Below are positions 1 to 12,006 of a DNA stretch of 64,000 nt, in pieces (within the stretch, counting starts at the first letter, position 1; each line of letters starts with the position of its first letter). This DNA is from Humibacillus xanthopallidus. GTDB lineage: Bacteria > Actinomycetota > Actinomycetes > Actinomycetales > Dermatophilaceae. The stretch lies in contig NZ_VFPM01000001.1 in assembly GCF_006716675.1 (NCBI RefSeq), forward strand, positions 372,001-436,000, given 5' to 3'. The position numbers were made by a program, and so were the translations under genes. The notes under the pieces were generated by a model. That model ran no database searches and was not told where the DNA came from. It was given only the letters and a program-made list of their open reading frames with translations.

Positions 1-3981
<3,981 letters not shown>

Positions 3982-4251
3982 GTTCAAACACCCACCACCC
4001 AAAAGGCAGCGAGCAAACTTTGAACCCAAAAAGGGTCCGAAACCCAGCTGAAGCCGAACAACCAGCTCAAAAAGCTAGGTCATTCGTTCAACCAAAGGAT
4101 AAATCACCCCGAAACCAACCAACCACACCAAACGATGCGACCAGCCAGCCCCGAGACGAGGTAATTGGCATCGATTATCTGACACGCTGTTGAGTTCTCA
4201 AGAATCGGACACACACCGTTTCACCGCTTCGTGAGCGATGATCAGGGGCAA
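3982..4251 (-). other. rrn leader RNA region
   Basis: This stretch lies between the promoter at 4260-4288 and the 16S 5' end and should be transcribed as pre-rRNA leader. It is less GC-rich than the surroundings, contains runs that can pair with sequence downstream of 16S to form a processing stem, and carries the conserved TTGAGAACTCAACAG element. No protein gene is supported. Confidence 0.7.
4182..4203 (-). promoter_or_regulatory. Conserved pre-16S leader element
   Basis: The transcribed strand reads TCTTGAGAACTCAACAGCGT, matching the element before 23S at 2054-2093. It probably acts in rRNA processing or antitermination. A TTGAGA-N16-GATAAT arrangement (4196-4201 and 4174-4179) also overlaps it and could be a second promoter, but that is weaker than the one at 4260-4288. 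Confidence 0.5.
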
Positions 4252-4259
4252 GGCCATCT

Positions 4260-4288
4260 AAGTTACCCGCCGGTCTGATCGGAGTCAA
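4260..4288 (-). promoter_or_regulatory. rrn promoter (sigma-70/SigA type)
   Basis: On the minus strand there is TTGACT (4288-4283), a 17-base spacer, and TAACTT (4265-4260). This is a near-consensus housekeeping promoter about 280 bases before the 16S 5' end, pointing at the rRNA genes. It is the best -35/-10 pair I found in the window. Confidence 0.75.
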
Positions 4289-4563
4289 ACTCGCCGCGGC
4301 TCCAGGAGCCGCACCTCGCTTGACCCGCCAGAAGCGGGCCCCGCCACGAGACGACCGGGCGAACCGACCGTCCATCTGTCTTGGGGATCAGCCCCGGGAC
4401 CGGCCAACTTCGCTTGGTGATCTCTCACCGCCGCGGTGGCGTCCGTTCCTCCCTGTCGGGCTGACGAAGAGAACATTACACGGGGCCTGCGGCAAACGCC
4501 TAATCGGTCCTCCGGCCCTCCTCGCCGCCCACCCCGACAGGCCTCTGACCTGCGCGAACGACC
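4289..4563. other. Gene-free stretch upstream of rrn
   Basis: There is no credible gene between the deoA stop codon and the rrn promoter. A TAATGT hexamer (complement at 4474-4479) could be an additional rrn promoter -10, but it has no matching -35. The stretch should also hold the deoA transcript end; only weak hairpins are visible. Confidence 0.4.
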
Positions 4564-5853
4564 TCAGGAGACGCGTTCGATGACGATCGGCGGCAGATCG
4601 GGCCTCGACCCCTCCGGGGCGATGAGGAAGCCACCCTCGAGCGACTCCAGCGCACGGTCGAAGCGCTCCGGCTCGTCGGTGTGCAGCGTGAGGAGCGGTT
4701 CGCCGCCGCGCACGACGGCTCCGGGCTTGGCGTGGATCTCGACACCGGCGCCTGCCTGCACGGGGTCCTCCTTGCGCGCACGGCCCGCGCCGAGCCGCCA
4801 CGCGGCGACGCCGACGGCGAGTGCGTCGAGCTGGACCAGGACTCCGTCGGCCGGCGCGACCACGACGTGCGTCTCGCGGGCCGTCGGCAGCGGTGCGTCG
4901 GGGTCGCCGCCCTGGGCGCGGATCATCCGGCGCCACACATCCATCGCGCGACCGTCGGCGAGCACGTCTGCCGGGTCGACGTCGTCGCGACCCGCGCCGG
5001 CGACCATCTCGCGGGCGAGCGCCAGGGTCAGCTCGACGACATCGGGCGGTCCCCCGCCCTGGAGCACCTCGACGGACTCGCGCACCTCGAGCGCGTTGCC
5101 GGCAGTGAGCCCGAGAGGGGTCTCCATGTTGGTGAGCAGCGCGACCGTCTTGACCCCCGCGTCGGTGCCCAGACGCACCATCGTCTCGGCGAGCTCACGC
5201 GCCTGGCCCAGCTCCTTCATAAACGCGCCGGAGCCCACCTTGACGTCGAGCACCAGCGAGCCGGTGCCCTCCGCGATCTTCTTGCTCATGATCGACGTGG
5301 CGATGAGGGGCACGCAGGACACCGTGCCCGTGACGTCGCGCAACGCATACAGCTTCTTGTCGGCAGGGGCGAGCCCGGTGCCGGCGGCGCAGATCACCGC
5401 GCCGACGTCCTCGAGCTGGGCGAGCATCTCCTCGTTGCTCAGCGAGGCGCGCCACCCCGGGATGGACTCGAGCTTGTCGAGCGTGCCCCCGGTGTGGCCG
5501 AGCCCGCGCCCGGAGAGCTGCGGCACCGCCACGCCGCACGCGGCGACGAGCGGCGCGAGGGGCAGCGTGATCTTGTCGCCCACTCCCCCGGTCGAGTGCT
5601 TGTCGCTCGTCGGGCGCGAGAGCCCGGAGAAGTCGAGCCGCTCACCCGAGCGGATCATCGCGTCGGCCCAGCGCGCGATCTCGCGTGGGCTCATGCCGTT
5701 GAGATAGATCGCCATCGCGAGGGCCGACATCTGCTCCTCGGCCACCACCCCTCGGGTGTAGGCGTCGATCACCCAGTCGATCTGGGCGTCGGACAGCTCC
5801 GCCCGGTCGCGCTTGGCAGAGATGACGTCGACGGCATCGAAGGCTTCGCTCAC
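4564..5853 (-). CDS. deoA: Pyrimidine nucleoside (thymidine) phosphorylase
   Basis: Cleaves thymidine or uridine with phosphate to the free base and sugar 1-phosphate; cytosolic nucleoside salvage. The 429-residue product carries the family signature SGRGLGHTGGTLDKLE, followed by the phosphate-binding KKIAEGTGSLVLDVKVGSGA region and a C-terminal alpha/beta domain. I chose the GTG at 5853 because a GAGGA ribosome site lies 7 bases upstream and the protein then starts at the usual family position; an in-frame ATG at 5871 would add six residues. It follows cdd by about 65 bases on the same strand and is the last gene of the nucleoside uptake operon. Confidence 0.95.
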   Translation of the reverse strand: MSEAFDAVDVISAKRDRAELSDAQIDWVIDAYTRGVVAEEQMSALAMAIYLNGMSPREIARWADAMIRSGERLDFSGLSRPTSDKHSTGGVGDKITLPLAPLVAACGVAVPQLSGRGLGHTGGTLDKLESIPGWRASLSNEEMLAQLEDVGAVICAAGTGLAPADKKLYALRDVTGTVSCVPLIATSIMSKKIAEGTGSLVLDVKVGSGAFMKELGQARELAETMVRLGTDAGVKTVALLTNMETPLGLTAGNALEVRESVEVLQGGGPPDVVELTLALAREMVAGAGRDDVDPADVLADGRAMDVWRRMIRAQGGDPDAPLPTARETHVVVAPADGVLVQLDALAVGVAAWRLGAGRARKEDPVQAGAGVEIHAKPGAVVRGGEPLLTLHTDEPERFDRALESLEGGFLIAPEGSRPDLPPIVIERVS

Positions 5854-5919
5854 GTGCCCATCCTCACCCATCCACGCCTCTCGACGCAGGTTCTCGGTTG
5901 GGCACGTGGCGAACGAGGT

Positions 5920-6495
5920 TCACGGCCGTGCGTCCCCGCCCCCGAGGTTGGCGGGCCCGAAGGCCTGTGGCAGGACCTCGGACATCGGCAACACGCCTTC
6001 AGGTGTCATGACGAGGCAGCCCGGCCCGCCGTTCTCCCAGAGGAGCTGGCGGCAGCGCCCGCAGGCCATGAGAGGCGCACCGTCGCGCCCCACGCAGTAG
6101 ACCGCTGTCAGGCGCCCTCCGCCGGTCGCGTGCAGCTCCGAGACCATGCCGCACTCCGCGCAGAGCCCGACGCCGTAGGCAGCGTTCTCGACGTTGCACC
6201 CGGCGACGACGCGGCCGTCGTCGACGAGCCCGGCCACCCCCACGGGGAAGTGGGAGTAGGGCGCGTAGGCCCGCTCCATGAGCTCGACCGCACGAAGGCG
6301 CAGCGCCTCCCAGTCCACCGGGGCAGGCTCCGCGCTCCCGCTGGGGTCGGTGCCACCGGGGGGAGCCGAGGTATGCCGCGAGGCGCGCCCCGCGGCATAC
6401 CCGGGCTCGTCGGTTGGCTCGGTGGGCTCCGACGGCTCGGTGGGCTCCGTCGGCTCGGTGGGCTCCGTCGGCTCGGTGGGCGGCGAGGACGCCAC
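5920..6495 (-). CDS. cdd: Cytidine deaminase with repetitive N-terminal extension
   Basis: Zinc-dependent deamination of (deoxy)cytidine to (deoxy)uridine, feeding the neighbouring phosphorylase. The catalytic domain begins near residue 60 (VDWEALR) and shows NVENAAYG, the CAE site (zinc Cys and catalytic Glu) and the second zinc pair in ACGRCRQ, where most relatives have PCGxC. The GTG at 6495 overlaps the permease TAG stop by one base and has GAGGG 6 bases upstream. This start yields about 57 extra residues consisting largely of Thr-Glu-Pro repeats. An internal GTG at VDWEALR is the alternative and would give a normal-length enzyme. Enzyme identity is secure; the start is not. Confidence 0.9.
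   Translation of the reverse strand: MASSPPTEPTEPTEPTEPTEPSEPTEPTDEPGYAAGRASRHTSAPPGGTDPSGSAEPAPVDWEALRLRAVELMERAYAPYSHFPVGVAGLVDDGRVVAGCNVENAAYGVGLCAECGMVSELHATGGGRLTAVYCVGRDGAPLMACGRCRQLLWENGGPGCLVMTPEGVLPMSEVLPQAFGPANLGGGDARP
6416..6488. repeat. 18-bp tandem repeats coding (Thr-Glu-Pro)n
   Basis: Imperfect tandem copies of GGCTCGGTGGGCTCCGTC lie at the cdd 5' end and encode a TEP-rich tract on the minus strand. The unit length keeps the reading frame, so copy number could change without inactivating the gene. Confidence 0.85.
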
Positions 6496-7775
6496 TAGTG
6501 GCCCTCGCCCTTGCGGTAGACCTGCCCGTCGGCCGCCGGCATGCGCAGGCGTTGCGAGGCGAAGGCGAGCACGAGCAGGGTCGTGACGTAGGGCGTCGTG
6601 CCGGACAGCTCGGGAGGCACGATGTCGGTGAGGGCGTACCACGTGCCGACGAGCGCACCGACGACGATGGCGAGGATGCCCTGGACCTTGCGGCCCTTGC
6701 GCACGATCTGCCACACGCCGATGGCGATGAGCAGCACGGCGAGCAGGAGCAGGAAGGCGTGGACCGTCGTGCCACCCCCGCGCAGCTGGGCCGCGTCGGT
6801 GTAGCCGAAGAGCGCCGAACCTGCGAGCAGCCCGCCGGGGCGCCAGTTGCCGAAGATCATGGCGGCGAGGCCGATGTAGCCTCGGCCGCCGGTCTGGCCG
6901 TCACGGAAGACGTTGGCCGCGACGAGGGCGAGGAAGCCACCGCCGAGACCGGCGAGACCGCCGGAGATGAGCACGGCGACGAACTTGTAGCGCAGCACGT
7001 TGACGCCGAGCGACTCCGACGCCACTGGGGACTCGCCGACCGACCGCAGCCGCAGCCCGAAGGCCGTGCGCCACAGCAAGAAGTACGTGAGGACGAAGAG
7101 CAGCACCGCGAGGATCGTCACGACCGAGACGTTCGTGACGAACGCGCGCAGGATGCCCGCGAGGTCGGAGACGAAGAAGAGGCGCTGCCTCTCGAGCGTG
7201 CCGAGCGCGTCCGACAGCCCGGGGATCGTGACCGTCGGCAGCTCGGGCAGCGGCGGCGACTGGGTCGGGCCACCGCCGGGCAGCGGGCTGAAGAAGCGCA
7301 CCGAGAGGTACTTGGCGAAGCCGAGGGCGACGATGTTGAGCGCGACGCCGGAGACGATGTGGTCGACGCCGAAGGTCACCGTGGCCACCGCGTGCACGAG
7401 GCCGCCGACGACCCCGCCGATGACGGCGCCGACGAGGCCCCACCACGGACCCAGGTGGTAGCCGAGGAAGCCGGCGCCCCATGTGCCGAGGATCATCATG
7501 CCCTCGAGGCCGATGTTGACGACGCCCGCGCGCTCCGACCAGAGACCGCCGAGGCCGGCGAGGGCAATGGGCACGGCGAGACCGAAGGCCGCGATGAGCA
7601 GGCCGGAGGAGTCGATGTCGTTGGCGCCGGTGACGACGCGCAGGACCGACACGACGAACACTCCGGCCAGCAGGACCCCCACCCACTGGAGCCGGGTCAG
7701 GTTCAGCCCGCGCTTGCGCATCGGGGTGCTCTCGGGCACGACCTCGGTGCCCACCTGGAGATCGGAGGCGCTCAT
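6495..7775 (-). CDS. Nucleoside ABC transporter permease (second subunit)
   Basis: Inner-membrane permease of the BMP/NupPQ-type (YufP/YufQ-like) nucleoside ABC importer, 426 residues, about ten hydrophobic segments. The core GLGGLWSERAGVVNIGLEGM motif is the family hallmark. The ATG at 7775 overlaps the TGA of the preceding permease (ATGA), indicating translational coupling, and its own TAG overlaps the cdd start. A hydrophilic N-terminus of about 25 residues precedes the first helix. Confidence 0.93.
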   Translation of the reverse strand: MSASDLQVGTEVVPESTPMRKRGLNLTRLQWVGVLLAGVFVVSVLRVVTGANDIDSSGLLIAAFGLAVPIALAGLGGLWSERAGVVNIGLEGMMILGTWGAGFLGYHLGPWWGLVGAVIGGVVGGLVHAVATVTFGVDHIVSGVALNIVALGFAKYLSVRFFSPLPGGGPTQSPPLPELPTVTIPGLSDALGTLERQRLFFVSDLAGILRAFVTNVSVVTILAVLLFVLTYFLLWRTAFGLRLRSVGESPVASESLGVNVLRYKFVAVLISGGLAGLGGGFLALVAANVFRDGQTGGRGYIGLAAMIFGNWRPGGLLAGSALFGYTDAAQLRGGGTTVHAFLLLLAVLLIAIGVWQIVRKGRKVQGILAIVVGALVGTWYALTDIVPPELSGTTPYVTTLLVLAFASQRLRMPAADGQVYRKGEGH

Positions 7776-8890
7776 GCGGCCGCTCCTTCCACGCTCGGGG
7801 CATCGGATCTCGTGCCGGCCAGCTCCCTCGCGACGCGCTGCTGCTCGAGCCGCACGTCGGCCCGTCGGATGAGCTCGTAGGCGATGACGACGGCGAAGAG
7901 GATGACGCCCTGGATGATGAAGACGACCTCGGAGGCCACGCCGGCCTTGATCTGCAGGGCGTTGGACTGCACGTCGAGGAACGACCACAGCAGGGCCGCG
8001 ACGGCGATGCCGAGCGGGTGGTTGCGTCCGAGCAGCGCGATGCCGATGCCGGCGAAACCGAGGCCGGCCTGGAAGGTCGTGCCGTAGCTGTGGTCCTGGC
8101 CGAAGAGCAGCGGCATCCCGATGAGGCCCGCGAGCGCGCCGGAGATGACGAGGGTCGAGACGACCATGCGGGGCACCTTGACGCCGCTCGCCACGGCCGC
8201 CGTCTCGGACCGACCGGTGGCGCGCAGGTCGAAGCCGAAGCGGGTCTTGCCGATGAAGAACCAGTAGGCGACACCGACGACGATGGCGAGCAGGAGGAGC
8301 GTGTAGACCTTGTTGCTCGCCCCGGGGACGATGGCGAGCCCGTCCAGCTGCGACGACTCGGGGATCGGCGGCGTCGAGATCGTGTTGCTGCCCTGTTGCT
8401 TGACGGCCACCTTGAGCAGGAGCCACTGGACGACGCCGGTGGCGATCGCGTTGAGCATGATCGTGCTGATCACCTCGGAGACACCGCGCTTGACCTTGAG
8501 GTAGGCGGCGATGCCGGCCCACATGCCGCCCGTGGCCATCGCGACGACGAGGGTCAGCAGCACGTTGAGCGGTCCCGGGAACCACGCCTGGCCGGCGAAG
8601 AGGGCACCGGCGAAGGCGGCGACGCGGTACTGCCCGTCGACGCCGATGTTGAAGAGGTTCATCCGGAAGCCGACGGCGACCGCGATGGCTGAGAGGTAGT
8701 AGACGGTGGCGCCGTTGATGATCTGGACGAACTGGCGTGGACGCGGCCAGGACAGGATCGTCTGCCAGACCTCGACGACGGGGTCACCGAGGGCGAGCAG
8801 GATCGCGGAGGTCACGAGGAAGGCGACGAGCAGGGCGAGCAGCGGCGCAGCGAGGCCGAGCAGCGCCTTGCGGGCGTTGAAGGTGCTCAT
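7772..8890 (-). CDS. Nucleoside ABC transporter permease (first subunit)
   Basis: A 372-residue polytopic permease that pairs with the next gene to form the membrane channel of a BMP-type nucleoside importer. It has GFRMNLFNIGVDGQY, matching the paralogous NIGLEGM motif of its partner, and about nine membrane segments. Start and stop overlap neighbours by ATGA on both sides, so the ATPase, both permeases and cdd form one coupled block. The C-terminus is a charged cytosolic tail. Confidence 0.93.
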   Translation of the reverse strand: MSTFNARKALLGLAAPLLALLVAFLVTSAILLALGDPVVEVWQTILSWPRPRQFVQIINGATVYYLSAIAVAVGFRMNLFNIGVDGQYRVAAFAGALFAGQAWFPGPLNVLLTLVVAMATGGMWAGIAAYLKVKRGVSEVISTIMLNAIATGVVQWLLLKVAVKQQGSNTISTPPIPESSQLDGLAIVPGASNKVYTLLLLAIVVGVAYWFFIGKTRFGFDLRATGRSETAAVASGVKVPRMVVSTLVISGALAGLIGMPLLFGQDHSYGTTFQAGLGFAGIGIALLGRNHPLGIAVAALLWSFLDVQSNALQIKAGVASEVVFIIQGVILFAVVIAYELIRRADVRLEQQRVARELAGTRSDAPSVEGAAA

Positions 8891-10710
8891 CGGCTCTCCT
8901 CGGCGTCGCCGGTGTGGTCCGTCGGCGGGGCCACAGCGGGCGGGGCGGTGCTTCCGTCGCCGGCCGGCGCTTCGCTGGGCTGGACGTCGCTGGGCTGGGC
9001 TTCGCTGGGCTGGACGTCACTGGTCTGGACGTCACTGGTCTGGACGTCACTGGTCTGGGCATCACTGGTCGGAGCCCCAGCGTGGGCGGCCGGGGCCGCG
9101 GCGCCGGTCATGGCTGCACCGAGGTCCTCGGCCGTGACCGTGTCGGGGTCGAAGGTGCCCGTGAGGCGCCCGCGCAGGAGGACCTGGATGGTGTCCGAGA
9201 GGCCGATGAGCTCCTCGAGGTCGGCCGAGATGAGCAGGACGGCGAGGCCGTCGCGGCGGGCCTTGCGGATGATGTCCCAGATGCTGGCCTGCGCGCCGAC
9301 GTCGACACCGCGGGTCGGGTGCGAGGCGACAAGCACCTTGGGCTCGTGGCTCATCTCGCGACCGACGATGAGCTTCTGCTGGTTGCCACCCGAGAGGGAG
9401 CCCGCGGTGACGAAGATCGACGGGGTGCGGACGTCGTACTCCTTGACGATCCGCTCCGTGTCGGCCTTGGCACCGGCGGCGTTGATGAGGAAGCCCTTGG
9501 CGTTGGGCTCCTCGGTCTGGTGGCCGAGGATGCGGTTCTCCCAGAGGGGCGCCTCGAGCAGCAGGCCGTGACGCGTGCGGTCCTCGGGGATGTAGGCGAC
9601 GCCGGCCTCGCGGATCTCGCGGGTGCGCCAGTCGGAGATGTCGGTGTCACCGAGGAAGACGAGCCCTGAGGTGGGCTCGCGCATGCCCATGATGACCTCG
9701 ACGAGCTCGGCCTGGCCGTTGCCCTCGACGCCGGCGATGCCGAGCACCTCCCCGGCGTGGATCGTCAGCGAGATGCCGTCGAGCACGTTGCGGCCGTCGC
9801 CGACGCCGGCGAGGACGAGGTCCTCGGTGCGCAGCACGACCCGGTCGGTGACGGTTGACTCCTCCGTCTGCGGAGTCGGCAGCTCGGCTCCGACCATGAG
9901 CTCGGCGAGCTGGCGGGCATTGACCGACGCGGGGTCGACCGTGTCGACGGTCGTGCCCCGGCGGATCACGGTGATGGTGTCGGCGACCGACAGCACCTCG
10001 TCGAGCTTGTGCGAGATGAACAGGACGGTGAGCCCCTCCGACTTCAGCTCGCGGAGGTTGTCGAAGAGCTCGTCGACCTCCTGCGGCACGAGGACGGCCG
10101 TCGGCTCGTCGAGGATGATGACCTTGGCGCCGCGGTAGAGCACCTTGAGGATCTCGATGCGCTGGCGCGCGCCGACGCCGAGGTCCTCGACGAGCGCGTC
10201 GGGGTCGACGTCGAGGCCGTAGGCCTCGGAGATGCGCCGGATCTCGCGCCGGGCGCCGTCGCCGATGCCGTGCAGCTTCTCGGCGCCGAGGACGACGTTC
10301 TCGAGGACGGTGAAGTTGTCGGCCAGCTGGAAGTGCTGGAACACCATGCCGATGCCGGCATCGATGGCGTCGGACGGTGAGTTGAGGTGCACCTCGCGAC
10401 CGTCCACTCGGATCGTGCCCTCGTCGGGGCGCTGGACGCCGTAGAGGATCTTCATCAACGTCGACTTGCCGGCGCCGTTCTCGCCGACGATGGCGTGCAC
10501 GGTGCCGCGGCGGGCGGCGAAGCTGATGTCCTTGTTGGCCACGACGCCGGGGAAGCGTTTGGTGATCCCCTCGAGCTCTACGGCGTTATCGCTCGCAGCC
10601 GGATCGGCGGCTCGCTCGGGTGCTGCAGCAGTGATGGCGACAACTCCTCGTCCGGGCCCGGGCGCGGGGTCCGGGCTGAAGTGGCGGCTCCCTGAGCCGG
10701 GGACGGACAC
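8887..10710 (-). CDS. Nucleoside ABC transporter ATPase (two nucleotide-binding domains)
   Basis: Energises the nucleoside importer. The first domain has Walker A GENGAGKST (about residues 76-84) and Walker B VIILDEPTAV. The second has the degenerate Walker A GVEGNGQAE, a clear LSGGNQQK signature and VLVASHPTRGVDVG, as in the RbsA/NupO class where only one site is canonical. The last 60 residues are a low-complexity tail of SDVQ/SEAQ repeats. The only usual in-frame start before the domain is GTG at 10710, which lies in the arm of a hairpin; a GAGGAG box further in is followed by ATC rather than a standard start. The start therefore needs checking. Confidence 0.92.
   Translation of the reverse strand: MSVPGSGSRHFSPDPAPGPGRGVVAITAAAPERAADPAASDNAVELEGITKRFPGVVANKDISFAARRGTVHAIVGENGAGKSTLMKILYGVQRPDEGTIRVDGREVHLNSPSDAIDAGIGMVFQHFQLADNFTVLENVVLGAEKLHGIGDGARREIRRISEAYGLDVDPDALVEDLGVGARQRIEILKVLYRGAKVIILDEPTAVLVPQEVDELFDNLRELKSEGLTVLFISHKLDEVLSVADTITVIRRGTTVDTVDPASVNARQLAELMVGAELPTPQTEESTVTDRVVLRTEDLVLAGVGDGRNVLDGISLTIHAGEVLGIAGVEGNGQAELVEVIMGMREPTSGLVFLGDTDISDWRTREIREAGVAYIPEDRTRHGLLLEAPLWENRILGHQTEEPNAKGFLINAAGAKADTERIVKEYDVRTPSIFVTAGSLSGGNQQKLIVGREMSHEPKVLVASHPTRGVDVGAQASIWDIIRKARRDGLAVLLISADLEELIGLSDTIQVLLRGRLTGTFDPDTVTAEDLGAAMTGAAAPAAHAGAPTSDAQTSDVQTSDVQTSDVQPSEAQPSDVQPSEAPAGDGSTAPPAVAPPTDHTGDAEESR
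8975..9072. repeat. 15-bp tandem repeats coding (T/P)S(D/E)(V/A)Q
   Basis: About seven units based on CTGGTCTGGACGTCA encode the C-terminal tail of the ABC ATPase. Some adjacent units are identical at the DNA level, which suggests recent expansion. Confidence 0.85.
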
Positions 10711-10748
10711 GGCCCGCGATGACGCTACCGCGCCTCGCGGGCCGTGTC
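10706..10748 (-). terminator. Hairpin between binding-protein and ATPase genes
   Basis: Perfect 12-bp arms (GACACGGCCCGC at 10706-10717, GCGGGCCGTGTC at 10737-10748) enclose a 19-base loop. There is no T-run. It sits between the lipoprotein gene and the ATPase gene, where many importers carry an attenuating or mRNA-stabilising stem that raises binding-protein yield. It overlaps the annotated ATPase start codon. Confidence 0.5.
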
Positions 10749-10829
10749 GCCCTTCTCAGGAATCTGGCTGGTGAGCCTCTGTGCTCGGACCAGTCAGCCG
10801 TACGGGGTCAGACTCTGATCAGGCTGAGA

Positions 10830-11894
10830 TCAGGGGGCCGTCGGGACGGTGATCTCGCCCGAGATGATCTTGGCCTTGTACTCGTCGAGCTTGGTCTTGA
10901 TGTCGTCGACCTTGCCACCGGTCGTCGCGTAGTCGACACCGCCGGCCTTGAGGTCGAAGACCTTGTTGCCCGTGATGTCCTTGCCCTCGGAGCCGGCCTT
11001 GAGGAAGCCGTAGACCGCGACGTCGACCTTCTTGATCATCGAGGTGAGGATGACGTCACGCACGTCGGGCGTGGCGGTCAGGGCCTGGTCGGAGTCGACG
11101 CCGATCGCGAGCGCGCCCGCAGCCTTGGCGGCGGTGAAGACACCGGAGCCCGAGCCACCGGCCGCGTGGTAGACGACGTCGGCGCCGCCCTGGTAGAGGC
11201 CCTCGGCAGCCGTCTTGCCCTTGGCGGGGTCGTTGAAGCCCGAGAAGTCCGGCGGCTGCGAGAGGTACTGGCTCTTGACCGTGATCGACGGGTTGGCCGC
11301 CTTGGCGCCGGCGATGTAGCCCGCCTCGAACTTCTTGATGAGGTCGGTCGCGACACCACCGACGAAGCCGACCTGGTTGGTCTTGGACTTGAGGGCAGCC
11401 GCGGCGCCGACGAGGAAGGAGCCCTGCTCCTCGGCGAAGGTCAGCTGCGCGACGTTGGGGCCGGCGGAGTCGGCGGAGGCGTCGTCGATGATGGCGAACT
11501 TGACGTCGGGGTTGGCCTTGGCGACCGCACCGATGGCCTTGGCGTAGGCGAAGCCGACGCCGATGACGTGGGTCGCGCCCGCGTCGACGAACTGCTGCAG
11601 ACGCTCCTCGGTCGCGGCCTCGCTCTCGCCGTTGACCTGCGTGGCCTCCTTGTACTCGATACCAAGGTCGGCCTTGGCCTTGTCGAGGCCGGCCGCGGCC
11701 GAGGCGTTGAAGGACTGGTCACCGCGACCGCCGACGCCGTAGGCGATGCCGACGACGAGCTTCTTGCCCGCCGCAGCGCTCGTGCTTCCGGCGGCCGCGG
11801 TGCCCGCGGGGGTCTCCGGGGTGCTGCTTCCGCAGGCCGCGAGGCCGAGCGCGGCGGCGGCGACGACGGCCGCGACCTTGGTTGCGTGACGCAA
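10830..11894 (-). CDS. BMP-family nucleoside-binding lipoprotein
   Basis: Extracytoplasmic solute receptor of the nucleoside importer, anchored to the membrane as a lipoprotein. The signal peptide has a lipobox LAAC with the acylated Cys at about residue 21, followed by a Ser/Thr/Ala linker and the BMP domain (VVGIAYGVGGRGDQSFN start). I chose the TTG at 11894 because AAGGAG lies 6 bases upstream and the signal peptide then starts directly with MRHATK; an upstream GTG-type extension would put 16 polar residues before it. About 110 bases with a strong hairpin separate it from the ATPase gene. Confidence 0.93.
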   Translation of the reverse strand: MRHATKVAAVVAAAALGLAACGSSTPETPAGTAAAGSTSAAAGKKLVVGIAYGVGGRGDQSFNASAAAGLDKAKADLGIEYKEATQVNGESEAATEERLQQFVDAGATHVIGVGFAYAKAIGAVAKANPDVKFAIIDDASADSAGPNVAQLTFAEEQGSFLVGAAAALKSKTNQVGFVGGVATDLIKKFEAGYIAGAKAANPSITVKSQYLSQPPDFSGFNDPAKGKTAAEGLYQGGADVVYHAAGGSGSGVFTAAKAAGALAIGVDSDQALTATPDVRDVILTSMIKKVDVAVYGFLKAGSEGKDITGNKVFDLKAGGVDYATTGGKVDDIKTKLDEYKAKIISGEITVPTAP

Positions 11895-11937
11895 GGGGTG
11901 CTCCTTAAATTCCGCGGGGCCGACGACGACATCGGCC

Positions 11938-11965
11938 CACATAGCACGGAACCATAGACCCGCAA
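11938..11965 (-). promoter_or_regulatory. Possible promoter of the lipoprotein gene
   Basis: TTGCGG (11965-11960) and TATGTG (11943-11938) are separated by 16 bases, about 45 bases upstream of the ribosome site of the lipoprotein gene. The -10 is imperfect, so this is only a candidate. The rest of the 112-base gap shows nothing clear. Confidence 0.3.
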
Positions 11966-12006
11966 CCGCGAGGATCTGCGCCGACTGGGGGATCTACCGG
12001 GAAGTG

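Noticed and set aside
4474-4479. TAATGT as a main rrn promoter
   Set aside because: No -35 at a suitable distance, whereas TTGACT-17-TAACTT at 4288-4260 is near consensus.
4681-6498. 605-codon plus-strand frame opposite deoA and cdd, and similar long frames opposite the permeases, manC and the sdh operon
   Set aside because: Arg/Gly/Asp/His-rich composition typical of antisense frames; the opposite strand has clear enzymes with intact motifs.
11895-12006. A riboswitch upstream of the nucleoside-binding lipoprotein gene
   Set aside because: The 112-base gap shows no purine-type or other aptamer core that I could fold by eye; only a weak promoter candidate is visible.
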